Below, piece after piece: positions 26,396-35,759 of a DNA stretch of 64,000 nucleotides. Location of the stretch: assembly GCF_002744755.1 (NCBI RefSeq), contig NZ_KZ319287.1, positions 434,001 through 498,000 on the forward strand, read 5' to 3'. Position 1 is the stretch's first letter. The number at the start of each line of letters is the position of its first letter. This DNA comes from Leeuwenhoekiella nanhaiensis. GTDB taxonomy: Bacteria > Bacteroidota > Bacteroidia > Flavobacteriales > Flavobacteriaceae. Below the pieces are notes generated by a model. That model was not told the DNA's origin. It saw only the letters and a program-made list of their open reading frames with translations, and ran no database searches. The translations under genes were made by a program, and so were the position numbers.

Positions 26396-27148
26396 ATGTT
26401 AGAGATAAACAATCTAAACGCAGGTATAGAAGATAAAGAAATCCTTAGAGGAATTGACCTTAAAGTCAATGCCGGTGAGGTTCACGCTATTATGGGACCT
26501 AACGGGTCTGGTAAGAGTACTCTGTCATCGGTTATTGCCGGTAAGGAAGAGTATGAAGTTTCGGGAGGAGACATTCTTTTTGAAGGGGAGTCTATTCTTG
26601 AAATGGATGCAGACGAGCGCGCGCATAAAGGTGTATTTCTTTCCTTTCAATATCCGGTAGAGATTCCCGGGGTGTCGGTGACTAATTTCATCAAGACCGC
26701 GATTAATCAAACCCGCAAGGCTAAAGGTCTTGAAGATATGCCCGCAAGCGAAATGCTGAAGAAAATCAGAGAGAAATCTGAGCTTTTAGAGATTGATCGC
26801 AAATTTTTATCACGTTCCTTAAACGAAGGTTTTTCCGGAGGTGAGAAAAAGCGTAACGAGATTTTTCAAATGGCGATGCTTGAGCCTAAACTGGCAATTC
26901 TTGATGAGACCGATTCCGGTTTGGATATCGATGCTCTGCGTATCGTTTCTAACGGAGTGAATAAGTTACGCAGTAGCGATAATGCAGTAATCGTGATCAC
27001 CCACTACCAGCGTTTACTGGAGTATATCGTACCTGATTTTGTACACGTTTTGGTTAACGGAAAAATCGTTAAATCTGGCGGTAAAGAACTAGCCCTTGAA
27101 CTTGAAGAAAAAGGTTACGACTGGGTAAAAGCGGAAACCGCTGTCTAA
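26396..27148 (+). CDS. sufC: Fe-S assembly ATPase SufC
   Basis: 250 residues, ABC-type ATPase of the SufBC2D complex. Walker [10 protein letters not shown], signature [11 protein letters not shown], Walker [17 protein letters not shown], and the switch His in [14 protein letters not shown]. The SGGEKKRNE variant is typical of SufC rather than transport ABC proteins. It is followed by sufD after 71 bases. Confidence 0.97.
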   Translation: MLEINNLNAGIEDKEILRGIDLKVNAGEVHAIMGPNGSGKSTLSSVIAGKEEYEVSGGDILFEGESILEMDADERAHKGVFLSFQYPVEIPGVSVTNFIKTAINQTRKAKGLEDMPASEMLKKIREKSELLEIDRKFLSRSLNEGFSGGEKKRNEIFQMAMLEPKLAILDETDSGLDIDALRIVSNGVNKLRSSDNAVIVITHYQRLLEYIVPDFVHVLVNGKIVKSGGKELALELEEKGYDWVKAETAV

Positions 27149-27219
27149 CGAGTTAGTAGTTATAAGTTATGAGTTAAAAGTGTTTTCCACTTAACCATTA
27201 ACCGAGAACATAAAAAAAC

Positions 27220-28533
27220 ATGAGTTTAAAAGATAAATTACTTTCATCCTACCTGACTTTTCAGGAAAATCAGGATTTTGATAACAGCATTCACGATATA
27301 AAAGATGCTGCGATCAAGATTTTTGAAGAAAAGGGTTTTCCTACCAAAAAGGATGAAAACTGGAAATATACTTCATTAAACAGCCTGGTAAAAGGAGACT
27401 TTTCACTTGTGGGCCGCAATGAAGATGCGATTGAGTTTAGAGATGTTAAGAAGTATTTCCTAAATGATATAGACACCTATAAAATTGTATTTATAGATGG
27501 TAAATACAGTTCGTATTTATCTGAAACCACACACGACGGGGTAGATGTATGTTTGTTAAGCGCAGCGCTTACCAAGCCTAAGTACAAGCCGGTAATCGAT
27601 AAATACTTCGACAAAATTGTCAAAAAGGATAGTCTTACTTCGTTGAATACGGCTTTTGCCCGTGAAGGTGCATATATCTATGTGCCAAAGGGTAAAACGG
27701 TAAGTAAGCCTATTCAGATCGTACATTTTGCGACTGGTCTTGAGTCCAGCTTAATGCTTCAACCGCGCAACCTGGTTGTTGTTGAAGAAAACGCTGAAGT
27801 TCAAATCATTGAGCGTCACCAAAGCCTAAACAGCAATGCGGTATTTACCAATTCGGTAACCGAGATTTATGCGGCAGATCACGCTCGTGTAGATTATTAC
27901 AAGATCCAAAACGATAAGGAAGCAGCCTCGTTGATAGACAATACACATATTGATCAGCAAACATCTTCTGAAGTTGCAGTACATACCTTTTCGTTTGGAG
28001 GAAAGCTTACCCGTAATAACCTGAATTTTTATCAGAACGGAGAGCATAACAATTCGATCTTAAAAGGGGTTACCATTATTGAAGATAAGCAGCACGTAGA
28101 TCACAATACCTTGGTTCACCATAAGCAACCCAACTGCGAAAGTCATCAGGATTATAAGGGAATTTTTGACGATCGCGCAACCGGTGTTTTTAACGGTAAA
28201 GTAGTAGTTGATTCAGTCGCCCAAAAGATCAATGCGTATCAGTCTAACAACAATATTTTGGTTAGCGACAAGGCTTCGATCAACTCTAAGCCGCAGCTTG
28301 AGATTTTTGCGGATGACGTACGTTGCTCGCACGGATGTACCATCGGTCAGCTTGATGAAGACGCACTTTTCTATATGAAAACACGGGGAATTGGTGAGAA
28401 AGAAGGTCGTGCCCTATTGATGTATGCCTTTGCCAATAACGTATTAGAAAGCGTTAAAATCCCTCAGCTTAAGTCGCGCATCACCAAACTTATCGCCAAC
28501 AAACTTGGAGTAAATCTGGGGTTTGAAGTTTAG
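27220..28533 (+). CDS. sufD: Fe-S cluster assembly protein SufD
   Basis: 437 residues. It has the low-similarity N-terminal helical region (about 1-110) followed by the SufB/D beta-helix: NTAFAREGAYIYVPKGKTV, QNLNFYQNG-like turns, VDHNTLVHH, and the C-terminal DDVRCSHGCTIGQLDEDALFY with the conserved CSHGCTIG motif and SufB-contact His. Needed with SufB and SufC for iron entry into the scaffold. Confidence 0.96.
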   Translation: MSLKDKLLSSYLTFQENQDFDNSIHDIKDAAIKIFEEKGFPTKKDENWKYTSLNSLVKGDFSLVGRNEDAIEFRDVKKYFLNDIDTYKIVFIDGKYSSYLSETTHDGVDVCLLSAALTKPKYKPVIDKYFDKIVKKDSLTSLNTAFAREGAYIYVPKGKTVSKPIQIVHFATGLESSLMLQPRNLVVVEENAEVQIIERHQSLNSNAVFTNSVTEIYAADHARVDYYKIQNDKEAASLIDNTHIDQQTSSEVAVHTFSFGGKLTRNNLNFYQNGEHNNSILKGVTIIEDKQHVDHNTLVHHKQPNCESHQDYKGIFDDRATGVFNGKVVVDSVAQKINAYQSNNNILVSDKASINSKPQLEIFADDVRCSHGCTIGQLDEDALFYMKTRGIGEKEGRALLMYAFANNVLESVKIPQLKSRITKLIANKLGVNLGFEV

Positions 28534-28576
28534 AACACAAAGCTTCATTTTTCTTTAACGATCAAAAATTACTCAA

Positions 28577-29815
28577 ATGGCTTCTGTAGACAGCTCTTTA
28601 ACTCTTGATGTGGAACAAATCCGAAACGATTTTCCCATTCTAAAGCGAAAGGTTAACGACAAGCCTTTGGTGTATTTTGACAATGCGGCAACATCCCAAA
28701 CGCCTCAGCAGGTTATTGATGTTATTGTTGACTATTACAGCCGCTACAATGCAAACATTCACCGTGGCGTGCACGCGCTTTCTCAGGAAGCAACTGATGC
28801 CTATGAACAGGCGCGAATCAAGATTCAGAAGCACTTCAATATTCCGAATGCCTATCAAACGCTTTTTACAGCCGGAACCACGCATGGGATTAACATCGTA
28901 GCTTCCGGATTTGCTTCGATATTAGAAGCTGGAGACGAAGTAATCGTTTCGGCATTAGAGCACCATTCTAATATTGTGCCCTGGCAAATGCTTTGCGAGA
29001 AGACCGGAGCGATGCTCAAGGTTATTCCAATGCTTGATAACGGAACGCTCGATATGCAGGCTTTTGATGCCTTACTTTCAGATAAGACCAAACTGGTTTT
29101 TGTCAATCACGTGAGTAATGCATTGGGAACTGTAAATCCCATTGAAGAAATAATTAAAAAGACCCACGCCGTAGGCGGAGCCGTTTTGGTTGACGGGGCT
29201 CAGGCAGCACCACACATCAAGGCAGATGTGCAGGCGCTTGACGTAGACTTTTATGTGGTTTCAGCTCATAAAATGTGCGGACCCACCGGAGTAGGAATGC
29301 TCTATGGTAAAGAAAAATGGCTTGAGAAACTACCCCCATATCAGGGTGGTGGTGAGATGATCGATCAGGTGACTTTTGAAAAAACCACCTACGCCGGTTT
29401 ACCTCATAAGTTTGAAGCCGGAACTCCAAATATTTGCGGTGGAATTGCCTTTGGCGCAGCTTTAGACTATATGAACGCCATCGGTTTTGAACGTATAGCC
29501 GCGTATGAGCACGAGCTGCTCGAGTATGCTACAGCAAAACTGAAGAGCATTGAAGGTTTACGTATTTACGGAGAATCTTCAAAAAAGACAGCGGTCGTTT
29601 CTTTCAATATTGAAGGCGTACACCCTTACGATATGGGGACCATTCTCGATAAACTGGGAATTGCAGTTCGTACCGGGCATCATTGCGCGCAACCCATTAT
29701 GGATTTTTATAAAATTCCGGGGACGGTGCGGGCTTCTTTTGCTTTCTATAATACTAAAGAAGAAATTGACAGCCTTGTTGCCGGCGTGGAGCGTGCCCGC
29801 AATATGTTGATATAA
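28577..29815 (+). CDS. sufS: Cysteine desulfurase SufS
   Basis: 412 residues, PLP-dependent group II cysteine desulfurase that takes sulfur from cysteine for Fe-S clusters. YFDNAATSQTP at the start, NIHRGVHALSQEA, the PLP lysine in VVSAHKMCGPTG, and the active-site cysteine in VRTGHHCAQP. The short loop around this cysteine is the SufS form that needs SufE, and a sufE gene follows two genes later. Confidence 0.97.
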   Translation: MASVDSSLTLDVEQIRNDFPILKRKVNDKPLVYFDNAATSQTPQQVIDVIVDYYSRYNANIHRGVHALSQEATDAYEQARIKIQKHFNIPNAYQTLFTAGTTHGINIVASGFASILEAGDEVIVSALEHHSNIVPWQMLCEKTGAMLKVIPMLDNGTLDMQAFDALLSDKTKLVFVNHVSNALGTVNPIEEIIKKTHAVGGAVLVDGAQAAPHIKADVQALDVDFYVVSAHKMCGPTGVGMLYGKEKWLEKLPPYQGGGEMIDQVTFEKTTYAGLPHKFEAGTPNICGGIAFGAALDYMNAIGFERIAAYEHELLEYATAKLKSIEGLRIYGESSKKTAVVSFNIEGVHPYDMGTILDKLGIAVRTGHHCAQPIMDFYKIPGTVRASFAFYNTKEEIDSLVAGVERARNMLI

Positions 29816-29916
29816 TTTTAAGTGTTCTCAGTCTGCTATTTCGATGATTACGAGTAATTTCGTAGTAAGTCGTGAGGATGGTATTACCTTGAGGAGTTTC
29901 AATAAAACAAAATAAT

Positions 29917-30318
29917 ATGAAGGCAATTTGGGCGGTATTGACTGTATTACTGGTGTTTACAGTCTCTTGCAAATCAACCGATAAAAACAGTTTAGGTCCT
30001 CAGGGTAGTTTTGAGGTTCAATCCATAAAAAAGGATTCGGTTGCAGATAAAGAAATGACTATTAATTTTAATGCCGAAAATGGTCAGATTAACGGTAAGG
30101 GTGTTTGCAACAGCTACAGCTCTACCTACGTGGTAAGCGGCACTAACATTAAGTTTTCGCCGGCTATGTCAACCAAAATGATGTGCCCGGAAGGAACGAC
30201 TTTAGAGTATAATTTTTTTCAGGCATTACTCAATGCCAGTAGTTATAAACTAAAGCGCGGTAAACTCACATTGTTTGATGCAGACGAAGCCGTTTTACTA
30301 ACCGCAAGCGAGAATTAA
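29917..30318 (+). CDS. META-domain lipoprotein (HslJ-like)
   Basis: 133 residues. Signal peptide with a lipobox near VFTVSC, then a META/DUF306 domain: GSFEVQSI, INFNAENGQINGKGVCNSY and the AMSTKMMCPEG block with the family's usual conserved Met and Cys. META domains are found in small secreted or envelope proteins linked to stress or heat-shock responses. It lies between sufS and sufE in the same direction. Confidence 0.8.
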   Translation: MKAIWAVLTVLLVFTVSCKSTDKNSLGPQGSFEVQSIKKDSVADKEMTINFNAENGQINGKGVCNSYSSTYVVSGTNIKFSPAMSTKMMCPEGTTLEYNFFQALLNASSYKLKRGKLTLFDADEAVLLTASEN

Positions 30319-30354
30319 AATACTGCTGTATTGCAGATTTAAAATTGAAATTTG

Positions 30355-30786
30355 ATGAAAAGTATTCCCGAAATACAACAGGAAATAGTAGAAGAGTTTG
30401 AGATGTTTGACGACTGGATGCAGCGTTATGAGTATATGATTGAGTTGGGAAAATCGCTGCCACTCATTGACGAGAAGTACAAAACCGAAGAATACATCAT
30501 TAAAGGTTGTCAGAGTAAGGTTTGGGTTCATGCAGATCTCAACGAGGATAAAATCGAGTTTACGGCAGATAGCGATGCGATTATAACCAAAGGAATTATC
30601 GCGATTTTGATCCGTTCTTTTTCTGGTCAACCCCCGCAGGAAATATTAGATGCAGATACCTCATTTATTGATAAAATCGGTTTGAAGGAGCATTTATCAC
30701 CTACCCGTGCAAACGGTTTGGTGAGTATGATCAAACAAATCAAACTATATGCAGTGGCTTATAAAGCCAAAGCCGAAAATAATTAG
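30355..30786 (+). CDS. sufE: Sulfur-acceptor protein SufE
   Basis: 143 residues from ATG 30355 (a TTG one codon upstream is not needed). SufE takes persulfide sulfur from SufS. EEFEMFDDWMQRYEYMIELG is the family's N-terminal helix, and the acceptor cysteine is in YIIKGCQSKVWV. Late block RANGLVSMI is also conserved. Next gene starts 3 bases later. Confidence 0.95.
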   Translation: MKSIPEIQQEIVEEFEMFDDWMQRYEYMIELGKSLPLIDEKYKTEEYIIKGCQSKVWVHADLNEDKIEFTADSDAIITKGIIAILIRSFSGQPPQEILDADTSFIDKIGLKEHLSPTRANGLVSMIKQIKLYAVAYKAKAENN

Positions 30787-30789
30787 GAA

Positions 30790-31146
30790 ATGCAATGGGA
30801 TAACGGTTTTACACTTACTACAGGTCTTTGTGGACTCGTATTTGTTATAACAGCCGTTGTTTTATACCGGTTTCCGCCTAAAAATATCAACTATTTTTAC
30901 GGCTACCGAACCGCAAAGTCTATGAAAAGTCAGGAACGCTGGGATTTTGCCCAGAAATTTTCGGCTTTACGAATGCTTGAGGTGGGTATTTTTTTGATTA
31001 TTTTGACAGGAATTTCAGCTTTTACCGGGATTTTTAATACTAACGGAAAAACAGCTGTTTTTGCTGGTTTGGTTTTAATAGTGCTGGCTGTAGTTTACCT
31101 TTTTGTAAGGACTCAAAAAGCAATCGACAAAAAATTTAAAGATTAA
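30790..31146 (+). CDS. SdpI-like membrane protein
   Basis: 118 residues with three predicted membrane segments. KNINYFYGYRTAKSMKSQERWDFA carries the SdpI/YhfL family signature (YGYRTxxSM...W..A). SdpI itself is an immunity protein in Bacillus, but most homologues have no known role. It is packed between sufE and sufT within the suf transcript. Confidence 0.75.
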   Translation: MQWDNGFTLTTGLCGLVFVITAVVLYRFPPKNINYFYGYRTAKSMKSQERWDFAQKFSALRMLEVGIFLIILTGISAFTGIFNTNGKTAVFAGLVLIVLAVVYLFVRTQKAIDKKFKD

Positions 31147-31150
31147 CGTT

Positions 31151-31480
31151 ATGAGCGAAACTAAAGAAATAGATACTCAGGAACTCGGCGAAAAAGTCGT
31201 GCGTGTACTTAAAACCATCTACGATCCGGAGATCCCGGTTGACATTTACGAGTTGGGATTGATTTACGATGTTTTTGTAAACGAAGATTATGAGACCAAA
31301 ATCCTGATGACCCTTACCACGCCTAACTGTCCGGTTGCAGAAACCCTTCCGGTTGAAGTAGAGGAGAAGGTTAAAACCATTGATATGGTTAAGGACTGTG
31401 AGGTCGAAATCACTTTTGACCCACCATGGAGCCAGGATTTGATGAGCGACGAGGCCAAGTTGGAACTGGGCTTGTTGTAA
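31151..31480 (+). CDS. sufT: SUF-associated MIP18/DUF59 protein (SufT-like)
   Basis: 109 residues. The DUF59 domain covers most of the protein: VLKTIYDPEIPVDIYELGLIYDV, then TTPNCPVAETLP and TFDPPWSQDLM. SufT-type proteins assist Fe-S maturation. The cysteine in PNCPVA is the family's reactive residue. It ends in TAATG, overlapping the start of the next gene. Confidence 0.92.
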   Translation: MSETKEIDTQELGEKVVRVLKTIYDPEIPVDIYELGLIYDVFVNEDYETKILMTLTTPNCPVAETLPVEVEEKVKTIDMVKDCEVEITFDPPWSQDLMSDEAKLELGLL

Positions 31481-31917
31481 TGAACAAAGTATTTGTTTTT
31501 TTATTGTTTTGTTTCTCTGGATTTTCAAGCTTAGCACAGCTAAGCTGCGATGATTTTAAAGAAGGAGTTTTCATAACTGAGCAAGAGAGCCCTGTTCAAT
31601 TTAAAATCGAGATTGTTAGAACGGCCACGTCTCAAACTGAACGAATTATTGAGCCATCCAGAGAATTAATAGAGTCGGGCTATCCCTACCAAAAAGTTTC
31701 GCATATCACTTTGAAATGGATTGATGACTGTAGTTATCGTATGATGTATGATAAAGAAAAGGGATCTTTATCTGAAATAGAGCAATTTATTAATGACTCA
31801 GGAGGCGCTCTTGTACAATTTACCGATATCGATGGATCCTGTATTTTTTATAAATCTTCCATGAAAATCAATGGAGAATTGGAGTGGATTAGTGGTAAAA
31901 TGTGTAAGATAAAATAA
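31480..31917 (+). CDS. Secreted protein of unknown function
   Basis: 145 residues from the ATG at 31480 that overlaps the sufT stop (TAATG); a longer frame would start inside sufT. Signal peptide MNKVFVFLLFCFSGFSSLAQ. The mature part has cysteines in LSCDDFKEG, DDCSYRMMY, GSCIFY and KMCKIK, which could form disulfides. No family is recognised with confidence. It is co-transcribed with sufT and DUF2480. Confidence 0.65.
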   Translation: MNKVFVFLLFCFSGFSSLAQLSCDDFKEGVFITEQESPVQFKIEIVRTATSQTERIIEPSRELIESGYPYQKVSHITLKWIDDCSYRMMYDKEKGSLSEIEQFINDSGGALVQFTDIDGSCIFYKSSMKINGELEWISGKMCKIK

Positions 31918-31921
31918 GGAT

Positions 31922-32425
31922 ATGGAAGAAATTGTAAACCGCGTAGCCAATAGCAAGCTTAAAACCTTCAATTTGGAGGATTTATACCCTGCCGGCAAAC
32001 GCGAACAAATCGACATTTCCCAATGGTTGACCGAAGGTTTTATTTTACGGGAAAAAGACTTTCGCGATAGCTTAAAAAATCACGACTGGTCTGCTTACAG
32101 CGACGCTTACGTTGCCTTGCATTGCAGTACCAATGCCATAGTGCCTGCCTGGGCCTATATGCTGGTGACCACTTATTTGCAGCCTGTGGCAAAAAAGGTC
32201 GTGGTAGGAAATCTTACCGATTTAGAAACCGTTTTGTATACCGAAAAAATTGAAACACTAGACGTATCGGTTTACCAGGATGAGTATGTGATCGTCAAGG
32301 GCTGTTCTAACAGGCCTGTACCTCAAAACGCATATATTTTACTTACCCAAAAGCTTCAGTCTGTTGTAAAAAGTCTGATGTTTGGCGAGGCCTGCTCTTC
32401 GGTACCGCTCTATAAATCTAAATAG
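31922..32425 (+). CDS. DUF2480 family protein
   Basis: 167 residues, cytoplasmic. The blocks NLEDLYPAGKREQIDISQWL, LHCSTNAIVPAWAYMLV and VKGCSNRPVPQNAY mark DUF2480, a family found mostly in Bacteroidota near suf genes. Conserved cysteines at CS motifs suggest metal or cluster chemistry, but no activity is known. It is the last gene before a terminator. Confidence 0.85.
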   Translation: MEEIVNRVANSKLKTFNLEDLYPAGKREQIDISQWLTEGFILREKDFRDSLKNHDWSAYSDAYVALHCSTNAIVPAWAYMLVTTYLQPVAKKVVVGNLTDLETVLYTEKIETLDVSVYQDEYVIVKGCSNRPVPQNAYILLTQKLQSVVKSLMFGEACSSVPLYKSK

Positions 32426-32438
32426 CACTAATGCAAAT

Positions 32439-32465
32439 GCCCCATAATTTATGGGGCTTATTTAT
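32439..32465 (+). terminator. Terminator ending the suf transcript
   Basis: GCCCCATA pairs with TATGGGGC (7-8 bp, short loop) at 32439-32457, followed by TTATTTAT. Confidence 0.75.
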
Positions 32466-32494
32466 ATTTACTTCTTTAACCAACATCTTAAACA

Positions 32495-33442
32495 ATGAAA
32501 AAACTAGTTCTATTCGCTTTGGCGATATTGAGCTTTGGCTATGCTCAGGCTCAGGAAAAAACCGAAGAGGAGCTGCGGGAAGAAATGAAGCCTAAAAAGG
32601 CCGAGATCTCAAGGCTTCAAAAAGAAGTCAGCGCGCTGCAGTCACAAATTGATAACCTTCCAGGGTGGAAATTTGGTGCGTTTGGTACTGTGGGAGCTAA
32701 TTTCAGCCGTTTTAACAGCTGGTATTCTCAGGGAACACCTAATGTGTCTTCAGCTAATATTGCTGCGACCATGAACGCGTTTGCTAACAAAAAGGAAGCA
32801 AAGTATTTTTGGAGAAATGCCTTAAACCTCAATCTGGGCTGGGTAAAATACGACGACCGCGATGATCCGGATGACGATGACGGCTTCCGCAATGCGACCG
32901 ATGTGTTTAACATTACTTCGCTTTACGGGTACAAGTTAAGCGAAAAGCTCGCGGTTTCTACTTTAGGCGAATACCGAACAACCATTCTCGATAATTTTAA
33001 CGATCCCGGCTATCTCGATCTGGGGCTGGGTATGACCTGGACGCCAATAAATAATCTTACGGTTGTGGTACATCCATTAAACTACAACTTTGTGTTTAGT
33101 AGTGGTGAAACGGTATACGAGTCTTCTCTGGGTGCTAAAATCGTAGCCGACTATACCCGTCAGATCGGTAAAATTGCTTTTAAATCCAATCTTTCGGCCT
33201 TTCAAAGCTATAAAAGCAGCGATTACTCAAACTTTACCTGGATTAATAGTTTTAACTACAAACTGTTCAATCAGATTGGGGTAGGTTTTGAAGTAGGTCT
33301 GCGTGGCAACAAGCAGGAAAATCTTGAAAATGCTATTGATGAGTATGAAGCAGATGGTATGGTGGGAACCGAACCAACGTTTGACTCCATTGACAATCAG
33401 TTGCAATCCTACTATTTGCTGGGACTCACCTATTCCTTCTAA
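32495..33442 (+). CDS. DUF3078 outer-membrane protein
   Basis: 315 residues. Signal peptide ending SFGYAQAQ, a short coiled coil (about 25-52, EISRLQKEVSALQSQ), then a beta-barrel-like region with GWKFGAFGTVGANFSRFNSW and alternating aromatic strands to the C-terminal YYLLGLTYSF. The C-terminal Phe is typical of outer-membrane barrels. DUF3078 has no known function. Confidence 0.82.
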   Translation: MKKLVLFALAILSFGYAQAQEKTEEELREEMKPKKAEISRLQKEVSALQSQIDNLPGWKFGAFGTVGANFSRFNSWYSQGTPNVSSANIAATMNAFANKKEAKYFWRNALNLNLGWVKYDDRDDPDDDDGFRNATDVFNITSLYGYKLSEKLAVSTLGEYRTTILDNFNDPGYLDLGLGMTWTPINNLTVVVHPLNYNFVFSSGETVYESSLGAKIVADYTRQIGKIAFKSNLSAFQSYKSSDYSNFTWINSFNYKLFNQIGVGFEVGLRGNKQENLENAIDEYEADGMVGTEPTFDSIDNQLQSYYLLGLTYSF

Positions 33443-33461
33443 AAGAAGTGATATAAAAATG

Positions 33462-33498
33462 AAAAAGCCCGATAGTCAAATACTATCGGGCTTTTTTT
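33462..33498. terminator. Bidirectional terminator between DUF3078 gene and hflX
   Basis: AAAAAGCCCGATAGT (33462-33476) and ACTATCGGGCTTTTT (33482-33496) form a perfect 15-bp stem with a 5-base loop, with A and T runs on each side, serving both convergent genes. Confidence 0.92.
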
Positions 33499-33511
33499 GG
33501 ATTTTGTGTTT

Positions 33512-34738
33512 CTATTCCTGCTCTTCGCCGGTATACAAATCGTATTCCGGGTACAGGAAATTATTGTACGGAAATCGCGTGATGTGTATCTCCCGAACCC
33601 GCTCGTAGACCTTCTTGCGAAAAGCCTCCATATTGTCTTTGTTTAATGCCGAAATAAAAATGGCATCGCCGTTCGCACGCGACATCCAGGTTTGTTTCCA
33701 GTCTTCAAGTGTGAAATGCTCTTCGGTACGCTCGGTTACCAGATCATCGTCATCAATGGTTTTGTGCGTAAAGGCATCAATTTTATTGAAGACCATAAGC
33801 GTAGGCTTGTCTGCACCTTCGATCTCGTCCATAATTTGATTTACCGAAGCGATATGATCTTCAAACTGCGGATGTGAAATGTCTACCACGTGTAACAGTA
33901 AATCAGCCTCACGTACTTCGTCTAGCGTACTTTTAAAGGATTCTACCAGTTGCGTGGGCAACTTGCGTATAAATCCTACCGTGTCGCTCAAGAGGAACGG
34001 CAAGTTGCGTATCACCACTTTTCTAACGGTTGTATCAAGCGTTGCAAAGAGTTTGTTTTCGGCAAATACTTCACTCTTACTTATGGTATTCATCAGGGTA
34101 GATTTACCCACGTTGGTATAACCTACCAGAGCCACACGTACCAAAGCTCCGCGATTACCGCGTTGTATGGCCTGCTGCTTATCTATTTTTTCGAGTTTCT
34201 TCTTCAAAAGCGAGATACGGTCGCGTACGATACGGCGGTCAGTTTCAATCTCGGTTTCACCAGGACCACGCATCCCGATACCCCCACGCTGGCGCTCTAA
34301 GTGCGTCCACATCCCGGCCAGTCGAGGCAGCAGGTATTCATATTGCGCCAATTCTACCTGTGTGCGTGCGTAGCTGGTTTGCGCCCGCTGCGCGAAAATA
34401 TCAAGGATCAGATTAGTACGGTCAATAACCTTACACTTGAGGATCTTTTCGATATTCTTCTGCTGCGCAGGACTCAATTCGTCATCAAAAATCGCTGTGC
34501 CCACTTCGTATTGATCTACATACGCACGCACTTCTTCCATCTTACCTGTACCAATAAAAGTCTTGGGATTAGGCGTGTCTAATTTCTGAGTAAAGCGTTT
34601 AAGCACTTCCCCGCCCGCAGTGTAAGCCAAAAATTCAAGTTCGTCGAGGTATTCTTTAGATTTTTCCTCGTCCTGATATTGGGTAATGAGACCTATGAGA
34701 ACGGTCTTTTCGTATTCTATATTCGTTTCTTCAATCAT
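33512..34738 (-). CDS. hflX: GTPase HflX
   Basis: 408 residues. HflX is a ribosome-associated GTPase that splits stalled 70S ribosomes. The N-terminal HflX domain holds the GTGKMEEV and ERQRGGIGMRGPGETEIE signatures. The G domain has G1 GYTNVGKST, G3 DTVGF, G4 NKID. The start at 34738 follows a good -7 box. Length and order are normal. Confidence 0.96.
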   Translation of the reverse strand: MIEETNIEYEKTVLIGLITQYQDEEKSKEYLDELEFLAYTAGGEVLKRFTQKLDTPNPKTFIGTGKMEEVRAYVDQYEVGTAIFDDELSPAQQKNIEKILKCKVIDRTNLILDIFAQRAQTSYARTQVELAQYEYLLPRLAGMWTHLERQRGGIGMRGPGETEIETDRRIVRDRISLLKKKLEKIDKQQAIQRGNRGALVRVALVGYTNVGKSTLMNTISKSEVFAENKLFATLDTTVRKVVIRNLPFLLSDTVGFIRKLPTQLVESFKSTLDEVREADLLLHVVDISHPQFEDHIASVNQIMDEIEGADKPTLMVFNKIDAFTHKTIDDDDLVTERTEEHFTLEDWKQTWMSRANGDAIFISALNKDNMEAFRKKVYERVREIHITRFPYNNFLYPEYDLYTGEEQE

Positions 34739-34754
34739 ATATGCAAGTAAGTTG

Positions 34755-34762
34755 CAAAGGTA
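34755..34762 (-). promoter_or_regulatory. -7 promoter box for hflX
   Basis: The minus strand reads TACCTTTG (TAnnTTTG consensus) about 17 bases before the hflX start. Confidence 0.5.
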
Positions 34763-34814
34763 CGGATTTAGAAGCTAAGGGTTTCTTAAATTAAGCCATT
34801 CAAAAAAGAACCGA

Positions 34815-35759
34815 ATGCCTCAAAATAATCTCAGTATCGCTTTTTACAACCTCGAAAACCTGTTTGATACCATTAACGATCCCAATATTCTGGATGATGC
34901 GTTTACTCCAGATGGAGAATTGGGCTGGAATGCTTCGCGCTACGCGGAAAAGCTTACTAAGTTGTCTCGGGTTATTGCTAAAATCGGAAAGGCTGAAACC
35001 GGCACTGCGCCCGCTATTCTGGGTGTGGCAGAGGTCGAAAATAAAAAAGTACTGCGCGATCTCGTTACAACCGAAGCTTTAGAGCATCTGAATTATGATT
35101 TTGTACATCACAATTCGCCGGACGAGCGGGGTATAGATACGGCCCTTTTGTACCGGAAGGATGTTTTTGAAGTTTTTGAAAGCCGAAGCTATAGCCTCCA
35201 TATCAAGAATGACGAAGGCCTTCGTGATTTTACCCGTGATATTTTATACGTTCACGGAAAGCTGGATGGAATCGAAGTTTTTGTTTTGGTCAATCACTGG
35301 CCGTCCCGACGGGAAGGTGTTGAACTTTCTAATCCCAAACGCATCGCGGCTGCAAAACGCAACCGGGAAATTATAGCCGAAATCAAAGCCCGGCATCCTG
35401 AAGCCCGAATTCTGATTATGGGTGATTTTAATGATGATCCGCAAAGTGAAGCAGTGCGCGAGCACTTGGTATCAACTGATTTTTACAATCCGATGATTTT
35501 TTTGCTCACCCGCTATGCCGGGTCGCTTACCCATCGCGGAGACTGGTATTTGTTTGACCAGATTATCCTTTCGCCCAACTGGATGAAAGCGTACGACAAC
35601 CCTTTGGAATATGTAAAATCGGTCATCTACAACCCCGAATATTTAAAGGAACCGGAGGGCCGCTTTAAAGGCAATCCCTTGCGCACCTTTGCCGGTGATA
35701 ATTATCTGGGCGGCGCAAGCGATCACTTTCCGGTATATGTGGTGTTTAAGAAGTCTTAG
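34815..35759 (+). CDS. Endonuclease/exonuclease/phosphatase (EEP) family protein, no signal peptide
   Basis: 314 residues of EEP fold with IAFYNLENLFDT, GVAEVENKKVLRDLV, NHWPSRREG, MGDFNDDPQSE and the late SDHFPVYVVF motif; these hold the metal and catalytic residues (Glu, Asn/His, Asp-Asn, Asp-His). It starts directly with MPQNNLSIAFYN and has no export signal. A clear paralogue with a signal peptide lies at 46338-47399. It overlaps the convergent RDD gene by 4 bases. The substrate (DNA, phospholipid or other phosphodiester) cannot be told. Confidence 0.9.
   Translation: MPQNNLSIAFYNLENLFDTINDPNILDDAFTPDGELGWNASRYAEKLTKLSRVIAKIGKAETGTAPAILGVAEVENKKVLRDLVTTEALEHLNYDFVHHNSPDERGIDTALLYRKDVFEVFESRSYSLHIKNDEGLRDFTRDILYVHGKLDGIEVFVLVNHWPSRREGVELSNPKRIAAAKRNREIIAEIKARHPEARILIMGDFNDDPQSEAVREHLVSTDFYNPMIFLLTRYAGSLTHRGDWYLFDQIILSPNWMKAYDNPLEYVKSVIYNPEYLKEPEGRFKGNPLRTFAGDNYLGGASDHFPVYVVFKKS

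Noticed and set aside
28677-29429. Extra frames overlapping sufS
   Set aside because: Shadows of sufS, which has all catalytic motifs over its full length.
33615-34582. Several plus-strand frames opposite hflX
   Set aside because: They are antisense shadows of a well-conserved GTPase gene, with no start context or family motifs.
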